The notes: generated by a model not told the origin, from the sequence alone. DNA of 64,000 nt from Oceanicella actignis (GCF_008124525.1 NZ_VNHJ01000004.1:62001-126000), one strand, 5' to 3'; positions 53,276 through 62,978 are shown, counted from the stretch's first letter. Made by a program: numbers and translations.

Positions 53276-54175
53276 TCAGCCGAGCGGCCCGGCCCCGACC
53301 GGGTCGCGGGGCGCCGCGCCGGGGGCCGGGGTCTCGACCTCATCCCAGAAGGCGCGCAGCGCCGCAAGCGTCTCGGCCGGATGGGTGACGGGGCTCAGAT
53401 GCCCCGCCTCGGCGATGGTCACGCGCCGCGCCGCCGGGTTCAGCGCCTGCATCACATCAAGAACCGCCGCCGCCGGGCGCGGCGTGCGCGCGCCGTCGAC
53501 CAGCAAAAGCGGCGTGCGCAGCGCGGCGATGTCCTGCGCCGAGATCAGCCCCCCGCCCGCGCGCTGCCGGTCCCAATCGCGCCGAAGATGGCCGTAGCAG
53601 CGCAGCGCATAGGCCAGGCCCTCTTCGCCCCGGCTCGCCAGCCCGCCGGGCGCGCCCCAGACCTGCATGAAGCGGCTCACCCCCTCGGCGCCGCGGCCCG
53701 CGCGCCAAAGCGCCTCGACCTCGGCCATGAGCGCGTCTTCCTCGCGCGCCTCCTCCTCGCGGCCGGCGGGGCGCAGCAGGTGGAAATAGACCGGCTCGAT
53801 CAGCGTTGCGCTGGCCAGAAGGTCGGGCCGCTCGCGCGCCGCCATGCCCAGGATCGCCGCGCCCAGCGACAGGCCGACCGCATGCGCCGGGCGGGCGCCG
53901 CCCTCGGTCAGCTCCTCGAGCAGGCGGATGCACAGCCGCAGCCCCAGATCGGGCAGCGTCACGCCCTCGGGCGGGGCGGCCGAGGCGCCATGGCCGGGCA
54001 GATCGGGCGCAACGCAGCGCCGCTCGTCGGCCAGCGCATCCATGATCGGGCGCCACAGCCCCGAATGGGCCAGCGAGCAATGCGCCAGCAGGACCGGCGC
54101 GCGGCCCCCCTTCTCGGGGCCGGCGCGGCGCAGGGCGAAGGACAGCCCGTCGAGCTCGACGCGCGCCTTGCTCAC
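53276..54175 (-). CDS. Alpha/beta-fold hydrolase
   Basis: Serine hydrolase of 299 residues. HCSLAHSGLW holds the oxyanion region, the nucleophile elbow is GLSLG (AVGLSLGAAILGMA), the acid is in LLLVDGARTP and the His in AEAGHLSPVTHP. Start is the GTG at 54175 overlapping the stop of the HCCA-isomerase-like gene, with no ATG giving a full fold. It pairs with that gene as a two-gene unit, possibly for an aromatic or lactone substrate, which is inference. Confidence 0.83.
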   Translation of the reverse strand: MSKARVELDGLSFALRRAGPEKGGRAPVLLAHCSLAHSGLWRPIMDALADERRCVAPDLPGHGASAAPPEGVTLPDLGLRLCIRLLEELTEGGARPAHAVGLSLGAAILGMAARERPDLLASATLIEPVYFHLLRPAGREEEAREEDALMAEVEALWRAGRGAEGVSRFMQVWGAPGGLASRGEEGLAYALRCYGHLRRDWDRQRAGGGLISAQDIAALRTPLLLVDGARTPRPAAAVLDVMQALNPAARRVTIAEAGHLSPVTHPAETLAALRAFWDEVETPAPGAAPRDPVGAGPLG

Positions 54176-54807
54176 AGCAGCCCCGACAGGTGCAGGTCCA
54201 GATGCCCGAGCCGGTCCTGGCCCCAGAAGCGGTCGTCGCCCACGATGTAGAAGGGCGCGCCGAACACCCCGCGCGCCAGCGCCAGATCGGCGTTGGCCTC
54301 GTATTCGGCCCGGTCGCTCGCGTCGGGGCTCAGCGCGCCGGCGTCGATGCCGCCCTCGGCCAGCGCGCGGGCGATGACCTCGGGGCGGGCGATGTCCTGC
54401 TCCTCGACCCAGCAGGCGCGCATGAGCGCATGCGCCGCCCGGCCCACATCCCCCGCCCCGGCGCGCTGCGCCGCGACCAGCGCGATCGAGGCGGGCGCGG
54501 GGTCGGTCGGCCAGTGCGCCGGCGACAGGCGCAGGGGAATGCCGCTCAGCCGCGCCAGGCGGCGCAGTTCCTGCAGGCGGTATTCCTGGCGCGAGGGATG
54601 GCGCTTGCCCACCGGCTGGGCGCCGACGGCGGCAAACACCTTCATGATGTCGAAGGGAATGTAGCGCACCCTGACGCGGTGGCGCGCGGCGATCTCTTCC
54701 AGCCGCAGCCCCGCAAGGCAGCAAAAGGGCGAAAGGGGCGAGAAGAAATACTCGATCACGCACTCGGCTGCGGAATCGGCGGCGGGATCGGGGGCGTCCT
54801 GCGGCAT
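54172..54807 (-). CDS. 2-hydroxychromene-2-carboxylate isomerase-like (DsbA/GST-kappa fold)
   Basis: A 211-residue thioredoxin-like protein with an all-helical insertion. The active Ser of the family is in [15 protein letters not shown], and the C-terminal [21 protein letters not shown] is diagnostic. HCCA isomerases act in naphthalene-type degradation with glutathione, but many homologues have unknown substrates and no aromatic pathway is seen nearby. GGAG precedes the ATG. Confidence 0.87.
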   Translation of the reverse strand: MPQDAPDPAADSAAECVIEYFFSPLSPFCCLAGLRLEEIAARHRVRVRYIPFDIMKVFAAVGAQPVGKRHPSRQEYRLQELRRLARLSGIPLRLSPAHWPTDPAPASIALVAAQRAGAGDVGRAAHALMRACWVEEQDIARPEVIARALAEGGIDAGALSPDASDRAEYEANADLALARGVFGAPFYIVGDDRFWGQDRLGHLDLHLSGLL

Positions 54808-54859
54808 TCGTTCGATCTCCTTACGGGCGTTTGCGCCAGAATGCCCCGTTCATCGGGCT

Positions 54860-54887
54860 TTGCAACCCCCCCGCCCGATGGTATGGG
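54860..54887 (+). promoter_or_regulatory. Candidate promoter of prs
   Basis: TTGCAA (54860-54865) and TATGGG (54882-54887) with a 16-base spacer, about 160 bases before prs. The implied long leader contains two copies of a palindromic repeat. Confidence 0.33.
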
Positions 54888-54918
54888 GCGCACGCGGCCG
54901 CGGGCGCAGGCGGCCGAG

Positions 54919-55005
54919 CCCGCGCGCGGGCGCCGGAACCGGAGCCGGCGGCGGGCGCAGGCGGCGCGAACAGGCGGCGCAACCCGCGCGCGGGCGCCGT
55001 AACCG
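54919..55005. repeat. Two copies of a palindromic repeat upstream of prs
   Basis: CCCGCGCGCGGGCGCCG followed by (G/T)AACCGG occurs at 54919 and again at 54983, each with the self-complementary CCCGCGCGCGGG. Shorter GCAGGCGGC motifs are repeated between them. They lie in the presumed prs leader. Confidence 0.65.
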
Positions 55006-55043
55006 GCGGCGGGCGCGGCCATGACAGGAAGGGGCGACGAAAG

Positions 55044-56060
55044 ATGAAGGCGGACATCAATCTGAAGCTGATCGCCGGCAACTCGAACCCGGCGCTGGCC
55101 AACGCCATCGCCCGGCGCATGACCGTCTATCGCGGCGCGCCCATGGAGCTGGCCGACGCGCGCGTCGAGCGCTTCAACGACAAGGAGATCTTCGTCGAGA
55201 TCTACGACAACGTCCGCGGCGAGGACGTGTTCATCATCCAGTCGACCTGCAACCCGGCCAACGACAACCTGATGGAGCTGCTGATCATGGCCGACGCGCT
55301 GCGCCGATCCTCGGCCCAGCGCATCACGGCGGTGATTCCCTATTTCGGCTACGCCCGTCAGGACCGACGCACGGCGGCGCGCACGCCAATCTCGGCCAAG
55401 CTGGTGGCCAATCTGATCACCCAGGCCGGCGTGGACCGGGTGCTGACCATGGATCTGCATGCGGGCCAGATCCAGGGCTTCTTCGACATCCCGGTGGACA
55501 ACCTCTACGCCTCGCCGGTCTTCGCGCTGGACATCCGCCATCACTTCCCCGACCTGTCGAAGCTGACGGTGGTCTCGCCCGACGTCGGCGGCGTGGCGCG
55601 CGCGCGCGAGCTGGCCAAGCGCCTGGGCCTGGGGCTGGCGATCGTGGACAAGCGGCGCTCGAAGCCCGGCGTGGTCGAGGAGATGACCGTCATCGGCGAG
55701 GTCAAGGACCGCATCTGCCTGATCGTCGACGACATCTGCGACACGGCGGGCACGCTGTGCAAGGCGGCGCAGCTGCTCAAGGACGAGGGCGCCGAGGCCG
55801 TGCACGCCTACATCACCCACGGCGTCCTGTCGGGTCCGGCGGTCGAGCGGGTGTCGAACTCGGCGATGGAAAGCCTCGTCATCACCGACTCGATCCCGCT
55901 GCCGGCCGAAGCCAAGGCCGCGCCGAACATCCGCGCGGTGTCGGTGGCGCCGCTCTTCGCACAGGCGATCCTGAACGTGGGCAACGACACCTCGGTCTCC
56001 TCGCTGTTCGACGAGCGCACGCTGCAGCCGATCTACGAGGCCTTCTACCGCTTCGACTGA
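55044..56060 (+). CDS. prs: Ribose-phosphate pyrophosphokinase
   Basis: Makes PRPP from ribose-5-phosphate and ATP. 338 residues. It starts with [17 protein letters not shown], has [16 protein letters not shown], the ATP loop [12 protein letters not shown] and the PRPP-binding [28 protein letters not shown] lies upstream of the ATG. Single gene, followed by a repeat array that separates it from the convergent MFS gene. Confidence 0.96.
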   Translation: MKADINLKLIAGNSNPALANAIARRMTVYRGAPMELADARVERFNDKEIFVEIYDNVRGEDVFIIQSTCNPANDNLMELLIMADALRRSSAQRITAVIPYFGYARQDRRTAARTPISAKLVANLITQAGVDRVLTMDLHAGQIQGFFDIPVDNLYASPVFALDIRHHFPDLSKLTVVSPDVGGVARARELAKRLGLGLAIVDKRRSKPGVVEEMTVIGEVKDRICLIVDDICDTAGTLCKAAQLLKDEGAEAVHAYITHGVLSGPAVERVSNSAMESLVITDSIPLPAEAKAAPNIRAVSVAPLFAQAILNVGNDTSVSSLFDERTLQPIYEAFYRFD

Positions 56061-56081
56061 GCGCGCGCCGCCGGCGGCGCC

Positions 56082-56200
56082 GGGTCGGGCGATGCTCTTC
56101 GCGCCCGGGGGCGGGCGATGATCTTCGCGCCCGGGGGCGGGCGATGTTCTTTCGCGCCCGGGGGCGGGCGATGTTCTTTCGCGCCCGGGGGCGGGCGACG
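56082..56200. repeat. Array of four 26-27-base direct repeats
   Basis: The 20-base core GCGCCCGGGGGCGGGCGATG is found at 56101, 56127, 56154 and (last-but-one base changed) 56181, separated by ATCTTC or TTCTTTC, with a partial copy at 56086. The core contains the palindrome CCCGGG. It fills the gap between prs and the convergent MFS gene and may act as a shared terminator region. Confidence 0.9.
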
Positions 56201-56202
56201 CC

Positions 56203-57411
56203 TCAGGCGCGCGCGGCCAGCAGCAACGCCGCCCCCGCCGCCAGCGCCGCGGCCAGCGCAAAGGGCGCGCCGGGCGCCTGGAAGGGCGCGCCGGACCCGA
56301 CGAACAGGTCGAAGATCCAGGTCATCACGGGCGGGCTGATCATCGCCGCCGCGCCCGACAGCGCCGCCAGCACGCCTTGCAGCTCGCCCTGCGCGGCCTC
56401 GCTTGCGCGGCGGCTGAGCATCGCCGTCATCGCCGGCCCGGCCATGGCCGCCGCGCCCAGAAGCGGCATCAGCGCATAGACGCTCCACCCGCCCAGCGCC
56501 GCCGCCAGCCCCAGCGCGCCCAGCGCATCGGCCCCCAGCCCCATCAGCGCCGTGCGCCTTTCGCCCAGCCGCGCCAGCGCCGGGCGGATCAGCCAGGCCT
56601 GCGCCATGCCCGACACCAGCCCATAGGCGGCCAGCGACATGCCCACCTGCCCCGCGCTCCAGCCATAGGCGGCGGCGACGTGAAAGCTCCATACCGAGGG
56701 ATAGGCGTAGATCGCCAGATCGTAGAGCAGCACCGCCCCCAGGATCGGCCCCATGCCCGGCATCCGCGCCGCGCGCGCAAGAGCGCGCAGCGGGTGCGCC
56801 CCGCGCAGCGACAGGCGGCGGCGCCGGCGCTCGGGCGGCAGCGATTCGGGCGCCGCCGCCAGGCCCAGCCCCGCCGCCGCGAAGGCGAGCGCCGCGGCGG
56901 CCAGGAAAGGCGCGCGCGGCCCAAGCTCGCCCAACGCGCCGCCCAGCGCCGGCCCCAGCACGAAGCCCAGCCCGAAGGCCGCGCCCAGAAGGCCGAAGCG
57001 CGCCGCCCGCCGCTCGGGCGCGGTCACGTCGGCGACATAGGCGTAGGCGGTCGAATGCGTGGCCGCCGCGGCGCCCGCCGCCAGCCGCGCCGCCAGAAGA
57101 GTCCAGATCGACCCCGCCGCCGCCATGGCCAGATAGGCCGCCCCCAGCGCCGCCAGCGAGGTCAGCAGCACCGGCCGGCGCCCGCGCCGGTCCGACAACG
57201 CCCCCAGAAGCGGCGCGCAAAGGAACTGCATCGCCGCGTAGCACAGCGACAGCGCCCCGCCCCAGCGCGCCGCGCCATCGAGGCCCAGCCCCGTCACCTC
57301 GCGCAAGAGCGCCGGCATCACCGGCATGACCAGCCCGATGCCCATCGCGTCGATCATCACCGCCGCGAAGACGAAACCCAGCGCGGGCCGCCCCGCCGAT
57401 CCGCCGCTCAT
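56203..57411 (-). CDS. MFS drug/metabolite exporter (Tet-like)
   Basis: Twelve-helix major facilitator of 402 residues. Motif A is [14 protein letters not shown] after the second helix, and motif C-like [17 protein letters not shown] lies in the fifth helix, both typical of proton-driven drug exporters such as TetA. ATG 57411 is chosen because GGAAGGGG lies six bases ahead; the upstream in-frame extension is Arg-rich. Substrate unknown. Divergent from rpmE. Confidence 0.87.
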   Translation of the reverse strand: MSGGSAGRPALGFVFAAVMIDAMGIGLVMPVMPALLREVTGLGLDGAARWGGALSLCYAAMQFLCAPLLGALSDRRGRRPVLLTSLAALGAAYLAMAAAGSIWTLLAARLAAGAAAATHSTAYAYVADVTAPERRAARFGLLGAAFGLGFVLGPALGGALGELGPRAPFLAAAALAFAAAGLGLAAAPESLPPERRRRRLSLRGAHPLRALARAARMPGMGPILGAVLLYDLAIYAYPSVWSFHVAAAYGWSAGQVGMSLAAYGLVSGMAQAWLIRPALARLGERRTALMGLGADALGALGLAAALGGWSVYALMPLLGAAAMAGPAMTAMLSRRASEAAQGELQGVLAALSGAAAMISPPVMTWIFDLFVGSGAPFQAPGAPFALAAALAAGAALLLAARA

Positions 57412-57595
57412 CCGCAACCCCTTCCGCTCCGCCCCGACCCGGCGGCACGATAGGCCGCCCGCGACCCGGCGCCAACGCCGCGCGCGCCCCCTCTTGCGGC
57501 GCGCGCGCCTATGCGCTAAAGGCCGGACTTCGGATCTGGGGGGCGACGTCGTCACCGGCCCGCGGGCGCGCGCGGCGGTCAGTCCCGACGCAACA

Positions 57596-57616
57596 GAGGA
57601 GGCCGGCGGGCGCCGG
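57596..57616 (+). promoter_or_regulatory. Distant ribosome binding site and hairpin in the rpmE leader
   Basis: GAGGAGG at 57596-57602 is the only good ribosome binding site but ends 24 bases before the rpmE ATG. Between them CCGGC/GCCGG (57602-57615) can form a tight hairpin that would shorten the effective distance. Ribosomal protein leaders often fold to allow autoregulation. Confidence 0.4.
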
Positions 57617-57626
57617 TCGCAACGTC

Positions 57627-57848
57627 ATGAAAAAAGACATCCACCCCGACTATCACTTCATCGACGTCAAGATGACCGACGGCACCATCGTCAAGATGCG
57701 CTCGACCTATGGCAAGGAAGGCGACGTGCTGGCGCTCGACATCGATCCCAGCTCGCACCCCGCCTGGACGGGCGGCGGGCAGCGCCTGATGGACGCCGGC
57801 GGCCGGGTGTCGAAGTTCAAGAAGAAGTACGAGGGCCTCGGCTTCTGA
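57627..57848 (+). CDS. rpmE: 50S ribosomal protein L31
   Basis: bL31 of 73 residues. It begins [19 protein letters not shown] and contains SSHPAWTGG and [14 protein letters not shown], all L31-specific. It is the zinc-free (C-minus) type: no cysteine is present. Standard for alphaproteobacteria. Followed by a good intrinsic terminator. Confidence 0.97.
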   Translation: MKKDIHPDYHFIDVKMTDGTIVKMRSTYGKEGDVLALDIDPSSHPAWTGGGQRLMDAGGRVSKFKKKYEGLGF

Positions 57849-57883
57849 TCTTCCCCCCGCCGCGGGGATTCGCTAGCTTGCAG

Positions 57884-57909
57884 GCGCGCTCCGCTTCGGG
57901 GCGCGCTTT
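57884..57909 (+). terminator. Intrinsic terminator of rpmE
   Basis: GCGCGCTCC-GCTTC-GGGGCGCGC forms a 9-bp stem (one G-T pair), followed by TTTC. It lies 36 bases after the rpmE stop and 26 bases before the mipZ start. Confidence 0.72.
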
Positions 57910-57934
57910 CGCATTCGTGACATGAGGTCGGCGC

Positions 57935-58741
57935 GTGGCGCACATCATCGTGACCGGCAACGAGAAGGGCGGCTCGGGCAAGTCCACCACCGCCATGCAC
58001 ATCTTCGTCGCTCTGGCGCGCGCGGGCATGCGGGTCGGGGCGCTCGATCTGGACCTGCGGCAGAGGACCTTCTTCCGCTATCTCGAGAACCGCGAGGCCT
58101 TCGCCCGCCGCACGGGCCAGCAGCTGGCGCTGCCGCGGCGCATCGCGCTGGCCGCCTCCGACCTGCGCGACCGCATCGCCGCGCAGGAGGAGGAAGAGGC
58201 GCGGTTCTCCGAGGCCATCGCCGAGCTCGAGCGCGAGTGCGACTTCATCATGATCGACTGCCCCGGCTCGGACAGCTTCTACAGCCAGATGGCCCATGCG
58301 GCGGCGGACACGCTCATCACCCCCATCAACGACAGCCTCGTGGACTTCGACCTGCTGGCGCGGGTCGATCCCGAAAGCGGGCGCGTGCTGGGGCCGTCGA
58401 TCTATTCGGAAATGGTCTGGAAGGCGCGCCAGCTGCGCGCGCGCGCCGGCCTCAGGCCCGCCGACTGGGTGGTGCTGCGCAACCGCGTCTCGACGCTGCA
58501 CGCGCGCAACAAGCACAAGGTCGGCGAGGCCATGGCCGAGCTCTCGCGGCGCATCGGCTTTCGCATCGTGCCCGGCTTTTCCGAGCGCGTGATCTTTCGC
58601 GAGATGTTCCTGAACGGGCTGACGCTGCTCGACCTCAAGGAGCAGGGCTTCACCTTCTCGCTCAGCCACGTCGCCGCCCGCCAGGAGGTGCGCGACCTGG
58701 TGCGCGCGCTGAACCTTCCGGGGCTGGAGAAAGCCGCCTGA
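57935..58741 (+). CDS. mipZ: Division-plane positioning ATPase MipZ
   Basis: ParA/MinD-type ATPase of 268 residues that binds ParB near the origin and keeps FtsZ from assembling at the poles. The deviant Walker A is NEKGGSGKSTTAMH. LDLDLRQRTFFRYLENRE, MIDCPGSDSFYS, and VDFDLLARVDPESG are MipZ-specific. A GTG start at 57935 follows GAGG. It sits between rpmE and ugd, each with its own signals. Confidence 0.93.
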   Translation: MAHIIVTGNEKGGSGKSTTAMHIFVALARAGMRVGALDLDLRQRTFFRYLENREAFARRTGQQLALPRRIALAASDLRDRIAAQEEEEARFSEAIAELERECDFIMIDCPGSDSFYSQMAHAAADTLITPINDSLVDFDLLARVDPESGRVLGPSIYSEMVWKARQLRARAGLRPADWVVLRNRVSTLHARNKHKVGEAMAELSRRIGFRIVPGFSERVIFREMFLNGLTLLDLKEQGFTFSLSHVAARQEVRDLVRALNLPGLEKAA

Positions 58742-58814
58742 ACCTGATAACCCCGCCGGCGCGGCCGGGCCGCGGGATTTGGACGACGCAATTGCGGGAC
58801 AAGGAGGCGCGGGC

Positions 58815-60128
58815 ATGCGCATCGCGATGATCGGGACGGGCTATGTCGGTCTGGTCTCGGGGGTTTGCTTTTCGGATTTCGGGCACGATGTGGTGTGCGT
58901 CGACAAGGATCCGGCCAAGATCGACACGCTGCGCACGGGCCGCACGCCCATCTACGAGCCCGGGCTCGAGGATCTGATGCGCCGCAACGTCGAGGCCGGG
59001 CGCCTGTCCTTCACCGGCGATCTGGCCGAGGCGGCGGCCGGCGCGCAGGCGGTGTTCATCGCCGTGGGCACGCCCACCCGGCGCGGCGACGGGCATGCGG
59101 ATCTGAGCTACGTCTTCGCCGCCGCGCGCGAGCTGGCCGACGTGATGGACGACGGCACGGTGGTGGTGACCAAGTCCACCGTCCCGGTGGGCACGAACCG
59201 CATGGTCGCGCAGACCATCCGCGCGCGTCTTGACGAGACGGGCCGCAAGATCGGCTTCGAGGTCGCCTCGAACCCCGAATTCCTGCGCGAGGGCGCCGCG
59301 ATCGAGGATTTCATGCGCCCCGACCGCGTGGTGGTCGGCGCCGAGACCGACCGCGCCCGCGAGATCCTGCGCGAGATCTACCGCCCGCTGAGCCTGCGCG
59401 AGGCGCCGGTGATGTTCACCTCGCTCGAGTCGGCCGAGATGATCAAATACGCCTCGAACGCCTTTCTCGCCACCAAGATCACCTTCATCAACGAGGTCGC
59501 GGATCTGTGCGAGAAGGTCGGCGCCAATGTGAAGGAGGTCGCCAAGGGCATGGGGCTGGACGGGCGCATCGGGCCCAAGTTCCTGCATGCGGGGCCGGGC
59601 TATGGCGGCTCGTGCTTTCCCAAGGACACCATGGCGCTGGCCCGCACCGGGCAGGAGCACGCCGCGCCCATGCGCATCGTCGAGACGGTGATCGCGGTCA
59701 ACGACGCGCGCAAGCGCCGCATGGCCGAGAAGGTGATCGATCTGTGCGGCGGCTCGGTGAACGGGCGCAAGATCGCGGTCTTCGGCGTGACCTTCAAGCC
59801 CAACACCGACGACATGCGCGAAAGCCCCGCGCTGACCATCGTGCCCGCGCTGATCGGCCAGGGCGCGCGCGTGGCGGTCTGCGATCCCGCCGGCCGCAAG
59901 GAGGGCGAGGCCCTGCTGCCCGGCGTCGAATGGGTCGAAGACCCCTACGAGGCCGCGCGCGACGCCGACGCGGCGGTGCTGATCACCGAGTGGAACCAGT
60001 TCCGCGCGCTGGACCTGGCGCGGCTGCGCGGCGTGATGAAGGGCGACGGCTTCGCCGATCTGCGCAACGTCTACGACCCGGCCGAAGCCGAGCGCGCGGG
60101 GCTGCGCTACGTCTCGGTGGGGCGCTGA
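58815..60128 (+). CDS. ugd: UDP-glucose 6-dehydrogenase
   Basis: Oxidises UDP-glucose to UDP-glucuronate with 2 NAD+. 437 residues. NAD site MIGTGYVGLVSGVCF, VAVGTPTRR-type loop (FIAVGTPTRRGDGH), KSTVPVGTN, catalytic Cys in GYGGSCFPKDTMAL and C-terminal FGVTFKPNTDDMRESPAL. AAGGAGG precedes the ATG at 58815. It supplies glucuronate for polysaccharide or lipid decoration. Confidence 0.95.
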   Translation: MRIAMIGTGYVGLVSGVCFSDFGHDVVCVDKDPAKIDTLRTGRTPIYEPGLEDLMRRNVEAGRLSFTGDLAEAAAGAQAVFIAVGTPTRRGDGHADLSYVFAAARELADVMDDGTVVVTKSTVPVGTNRMVAQTIRARLDETGRKIGFEVASNPEFLREGAAIEDFMRPDRVVVGAETDRAREILREIYRPLSLREAPVMFTSLESAEMIKYASNAFLATKITFINEVADLCEKVGANVKEVAKGMGLDGRIGPKFLHAGPGYGGSCFPKDTMALARTGQEHAAPMRIVETVIAVNDARKRRMAEKVIDLCGGSVNGRKIAVFGVTFKPNTDDMRESPALTIVPALIGQGARVAVCDPAGRKEGEALLPGVEWVEDPYEAARDADAAVLITEWNQFRALDLARLRGVMKGDGFADLRNVYDPAEAERAGLRYVSVGR

Positions 60129-60221
60129 ACCGCGCCGACGGCCCGGCGGCGCCTCGGCGGGCCGGCCGCGGCATGGTGCGCGCGGCGCAGGGCCGACGCG
60201 ACCGCGCCGGGGGCGCCCGGC

Positions 60222-60422
60222 GGCATCGCCCAAGCAAGGGGCGGCCGGCCGCATCGCCGGCGGGCTGGGCCGGCGGCGCGCTCAGCGGGCGGCCCCTCGG
60301 CTGCGCCGCCCGCACGACGCGGCCCCCGCGCGCCGGCGGACGACGACGCCATCCCCCGCGGCGAGGTCGGCCCAGGGCATCGCCCGCCCAAGCGGCCGGC
60401 GGCGGCGCGCTCAGCGGGCGGC
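60222..60422. repeat. Imperfect repeats between ugd and ynfA, one copying the ynfA 3' end
   Basis: A 23-base sequence beginning CGGCGGCGCGCTCAGCG at 60271 recurs exactly at 60400-60422, where it spans the ynfA stop. Both copies are preceded by similar GCATCGCC...CGGC sequence, and a third partial copy starts at 60222. The 282-base gap holds no supportable gene. Confidence 0.6.
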
Positions 60423-60737
60423 GACCAGGATCGTCGCCGCGCCCGCCAGGCACAGCGCCGCGCCCGCCAGATCGGCCGGCGCGGGCCGCTGCCCCTCGAC
60501 CGCCCACAGCCAGAGCAGCGAAGCGGTCACATAGACGCCGCCATAGGCCGCATAGGCCCGCCCCGCGAATTGCGCCGGCCCCAGCGCAAGGAGCCACGCG
60601 AAGCCGGCAAGCGAAACCAGCCCAGGCGCCAGCCACAGCGCCGAGCCGCCCAGCCGCCACCACACCCACACCGCGTAGCAGCCCGCGATCTCGAGCAGCG
60701 CCGCCGCGGCCATGATCGCGAAGGGCGTCGCTAGCAC
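60411..60737 (-). CDS. YnfA-family small membrane protein
   Basis: Four-helix membrane protein of 108 residues, same length as E. coli Ynf[37 protein letters not shown] and [16 protein letters not shown] are family-typical. A GTG at 60737 is chosen because it overlaps the stop of the upstream oxidoreductase and aligns with the YnfA N-terminus; the first ATG at 60713 would remove half the first helix. Some YnfA proteins are SMR-like exporters. Confidence 0.87.
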   Translation of the reverse strand: MLATPFAIMAAAALLEIAGCYAVWVWWRLGGSALWLAPGLVSLAGFAWLLALGPAQFAGRAYAAYGGVYVTASLLWLWAVEGQRPAPADLAGAALCLAGAATILVAAR

Positions 60738-62092
60738 AGCCGCACCCCCTGCCGGCGCAGCTCGGCCTGAAGGGCGCCGACGTCCAGCTCGCGCAGGCTG
60801 CGGCCGCTGCGCGCCGACAGCGCCGCGGCAACGCCCGCCCCCTGCCCCGTCACGGTGCAGCACATCATGTTGCGCGTCGCCGCGTGGCTGACCTCGTCGC
60901 CGCCGGTGGCGCGGCCGGCGACCAGCAGGTTCTCGATCCGGCGCGGCAGCAGCGTGCGGTAGGGCAGCTGGAAATAGCGCCCCGTCGTCGGCAGGATCAG
61001 GATGCCGTAGCCGTCGATGAATTCGGGAAAGATGCCGATCGAATCCTCGAAGCGCGCCTGGCCGCGCACCTCGGCGCCGGTCATGTCATGCACGGCCAGG
61101 ATCTTGCGCGTGTCGCGGATGCCGATGGTCATGCCGAAATTGCGCAGCCGGGCGCGCTCGCAGCCGGGCTGATGGCGGCGCAGCGCCTCGACCGCCAGCA
61201 TCGCCTGGCGCCGCCCCTCCATCTCGAACCGGGTCAGGTCGTCGGGGTCCGTGCCGTCGCAGCCGGCCAGGTGAACCAGGTTCAGATAGGTCAGGTCGCC
61301 CGTGTCATAGGCCGCGCCCCAGGTGCCGGCGATGGTCTGAAGGCCCGGATCGATCAGCCCCTCGGCCATGGCCTTCTCGAAGGGCTTGCGCAGGAAGGGC
61401 GAGAACATCGCATCCTCCTTGCCGTCGGTCTCGACCGTCCACTCGCCGCTTTCCCAGTCCTTGTAGGTGGGCGCCTCGGCCTTGACGGCCTCGAGAAAGG
61501 CGCGCTTGTCCACCCCCGTCATCGAGAACATGACCGACGCCGCCTGCATGCGCTCGCGCGCGGTCTTGCGCGTGGGGGCGCCGGCGCGGTGGGCCACGTC
61601 CGCATCGCCCGTCGCGTCGATCACCCGGCGCGCCAGGATCGCCTCGCGCCCGGCCTTGGACTCGACCACGATCCCCACGATCGCGTCGCCCTCCATGATC
61701 GGCGCGGCGAAGGCGCGGTGCAGCATGGGATGCACGCCCGCCTCCTGCACCATGCGGTCGGCGACGACCTTGAAGCCCTCGGCGTCAATGGCCCAGCTTT
61801 GCGACTGCGGCTCGGGCGTGCCGGCGCCGGCGGCGCGGGCGCGCTCTTCGAACTCGCGGCCGATGCCCTCGCTGTCCTGCGTGCGCTCGTGCCGATACCA
61901 GGCGAAACCCTCGACCCCGACCGCGGTCAGGTTGCCGCCGAAGCAGCCGAAGCGCTCGACCAGCGCGGTGTGCGCGCCCGCCCGCGCCGAGGCCAGCGCC
62001 GCCGCCAGCCCGCCGGGGCCCGAGCCGACCACCAGCACGTCGGTCTCGTGGATCACGGGAATGTCGCGCGCGGGTTCGCGGATCGTCTTCAT
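60731..62092 (-). CDS. FAD-dependent oxidoreductase (FAD_oxidored, PF12831 type)
   Basis: Flavoprotein of 453 residues. The FAD motif is [22 protein letters not shown] with Glu at the end of the second strand, followed by [43 protein letters not shown] and a C-terminal [16 protein letters not shown]. Cys in GCFGGN is in the spot used by this family for metal or flavin contact. It follows the DeoR regulator by 31 bases and the TRAP gene further upstream, so it may oxidise the imported compound. Confidence 0.87.
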   Translation of the reverse strand: MKTIREPARDIPVIHETDVLVVGSGPGGLAAALASARAGAHTALVERFGCFGGNLTAVGVEGFAWYRHERTQDSEGIGREFEERARAAGAGTPEPQSQSWAIDAEGFKVVADRMVQEAGVHPMLHRAFAAPIMEGDAIVGIVVESKAGREAILARRVIDATGDADVAHRAGAPTRKTARERMQAASVMFSMTGVDKRAFLEAVKAEAPTYKDWESGEWTVETDGKEDAMFSPFLRKPFEKAMAEGLIDPGLQTIAGTWGAAYDTGDLTYLNLVHLAGCDGTDPDDLTRFEMEGRRQAMLAVEALRRHQPGCERARLRNFGMTIGIRDTRKILAVHDMTGAEVRGQARFEDSIGIFPEFIDGYGILILPTTGRYFQLPYRTLLPRRIENLLVAGRATGGDEVSHAATRNMMCCTVTGQGAGVAAALSARSGRSLRELDVGALQAELRRQGVRLC

Positions 62093-62123
62093 CTGGCCTC
62101 GCTGGGTCGGGCGGCGGGCGCGC

Positions 62124-62885
62124 TCAGGCGGGCACGCGCAGGGCGATGTCGTGCTCGGCGCACAGTCGGCGGATGGGCGCGGGCGGCTGGCGGTCGGTGT
62201 AAAGCGCGTCCAGATCCGTCAGCGAGGCGATGCGCACGGGCGCCGAGCGCTCGAATTTCGACCCGTCCGCCACCAGGAACACCCGCCGCGCGTTCTGGAT
62301 GATGGCCTGCGCCACGCGCACCTCGCGATAGTCGAAGTCCAGCAGCGTGCCGTCCATGTCCACCGCCGAGGCGCCGATGATGGCGATGTCCACCTTGAAC
62401 TGGCGGATGAAGTCGGTCGTCGCCTCGCCCACCAGCCCGTTGTCCGAGCGGCGCAGCACGCCGCCGGCCACCACCACCTCGCAATCGGGGTTGCGGGCCA
62501 GGGTCATGGCCACGTTCATGTTGTTGGTGATGGCCATCAGCTCGCGATGCTTGAGCAGCGCGCGCGCCACCGCCTCGGTGGTGGTGCCGATGTTGATGAA
62601 CAGCGAGCAGCCGTCCGGGATGTCGGCCGCGCACAGCGCCGCCAGCGCCTCCTTCTCGGCCTGCATGTGCACGCGGCGCTGGTCGTAGCCGATGTTCGCC
62701 ACCCCCGAGGCCACCACCGCCCCGCCATGGGTGCGCATCAGCGCCGCCTGCTCGCACAGCTCGTTCAGGTCGCGCCGGATGGTCTGGGGCGAGACGTCGA
62801 ACTCCTCGGCCAGACCCTCGACGGTGACGTGGCCGACCTTGTGCGCGATCTCGAGGATGCGCTTCTGCCTTATCGAGAAACTCAT
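62124..62885 (-). CDS. DeoR/GlpR-family transcriptional regulator
   Basis: Repressor-type regulator of 253 residues. N-terminal helix-turn-helix has RQKRILEIAHKVGHVTVEGLAEEFDVSPQTIRRDLNELCE (about residues 5-45), then MRTHGGAVV. The sugar-phosphate isomerase-like sensor domain follows, with NIGTTTEAVARAL and FLVADGSKFERSAPVRIA. ATG 62885 has GGAG seven bases ahead. It probably senses a phosphorylated metabolite and controls the TRAP/oxidoreductase operon. Confidence 0.92.
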   Translation of the reverse strand: MSFSIRQKRILEIAHKVGHVTVEGLAEEFDVSPQTIRRDLNELCEQAALMRTHGGAVVASGVANIGYDQRRVHMQAEKEALAALCAADIPDGCSLFINIGTTTEAVARALLKHRELMAITNNMNVAMTLARNPDCEVVVAGGVLRRSDNGLVGEATTDFIRQFKVDIAIIGASAVDMDGTLLDFDYREVRVAQAIIQNARRVFLVADGSKFERSAPVRIASLTDLDALYTDRQPPAPIRRLCAEHDIALRVPA

Positions 62886-62944
62886 GCGGCGCTCCGTGCT
62901 GCGCGGGCATGATAGCCCGCGCGCTCCGCGGGGCAAGCGCGGAT

Positions 62945-62972
62945 GCGGCGCGCCCGCCTCGGGGCGCGCCGC
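62945..62972 (-). terminator. 11-bp hairpin after the TRAP permease gene
   Basis: GCGGCGCGCCC (62945-62955) and GGGCGCGCCGC (62962-62972) form a perfect 11-bp stem with a GCCTCG loop, six bases after the TRAP gene stop in its reading direction. It may end or attenuate transcription before the regulator gene. Confidence 0.55.
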
Positions 62973-62978
62973 GCGGGC

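Noticed and set aside
56101-56200. The four-copy repeat array considered as a CRISPR
   Set aside because: Spacers are only 6-7 bases and nearly identical, and no cas gene is present.
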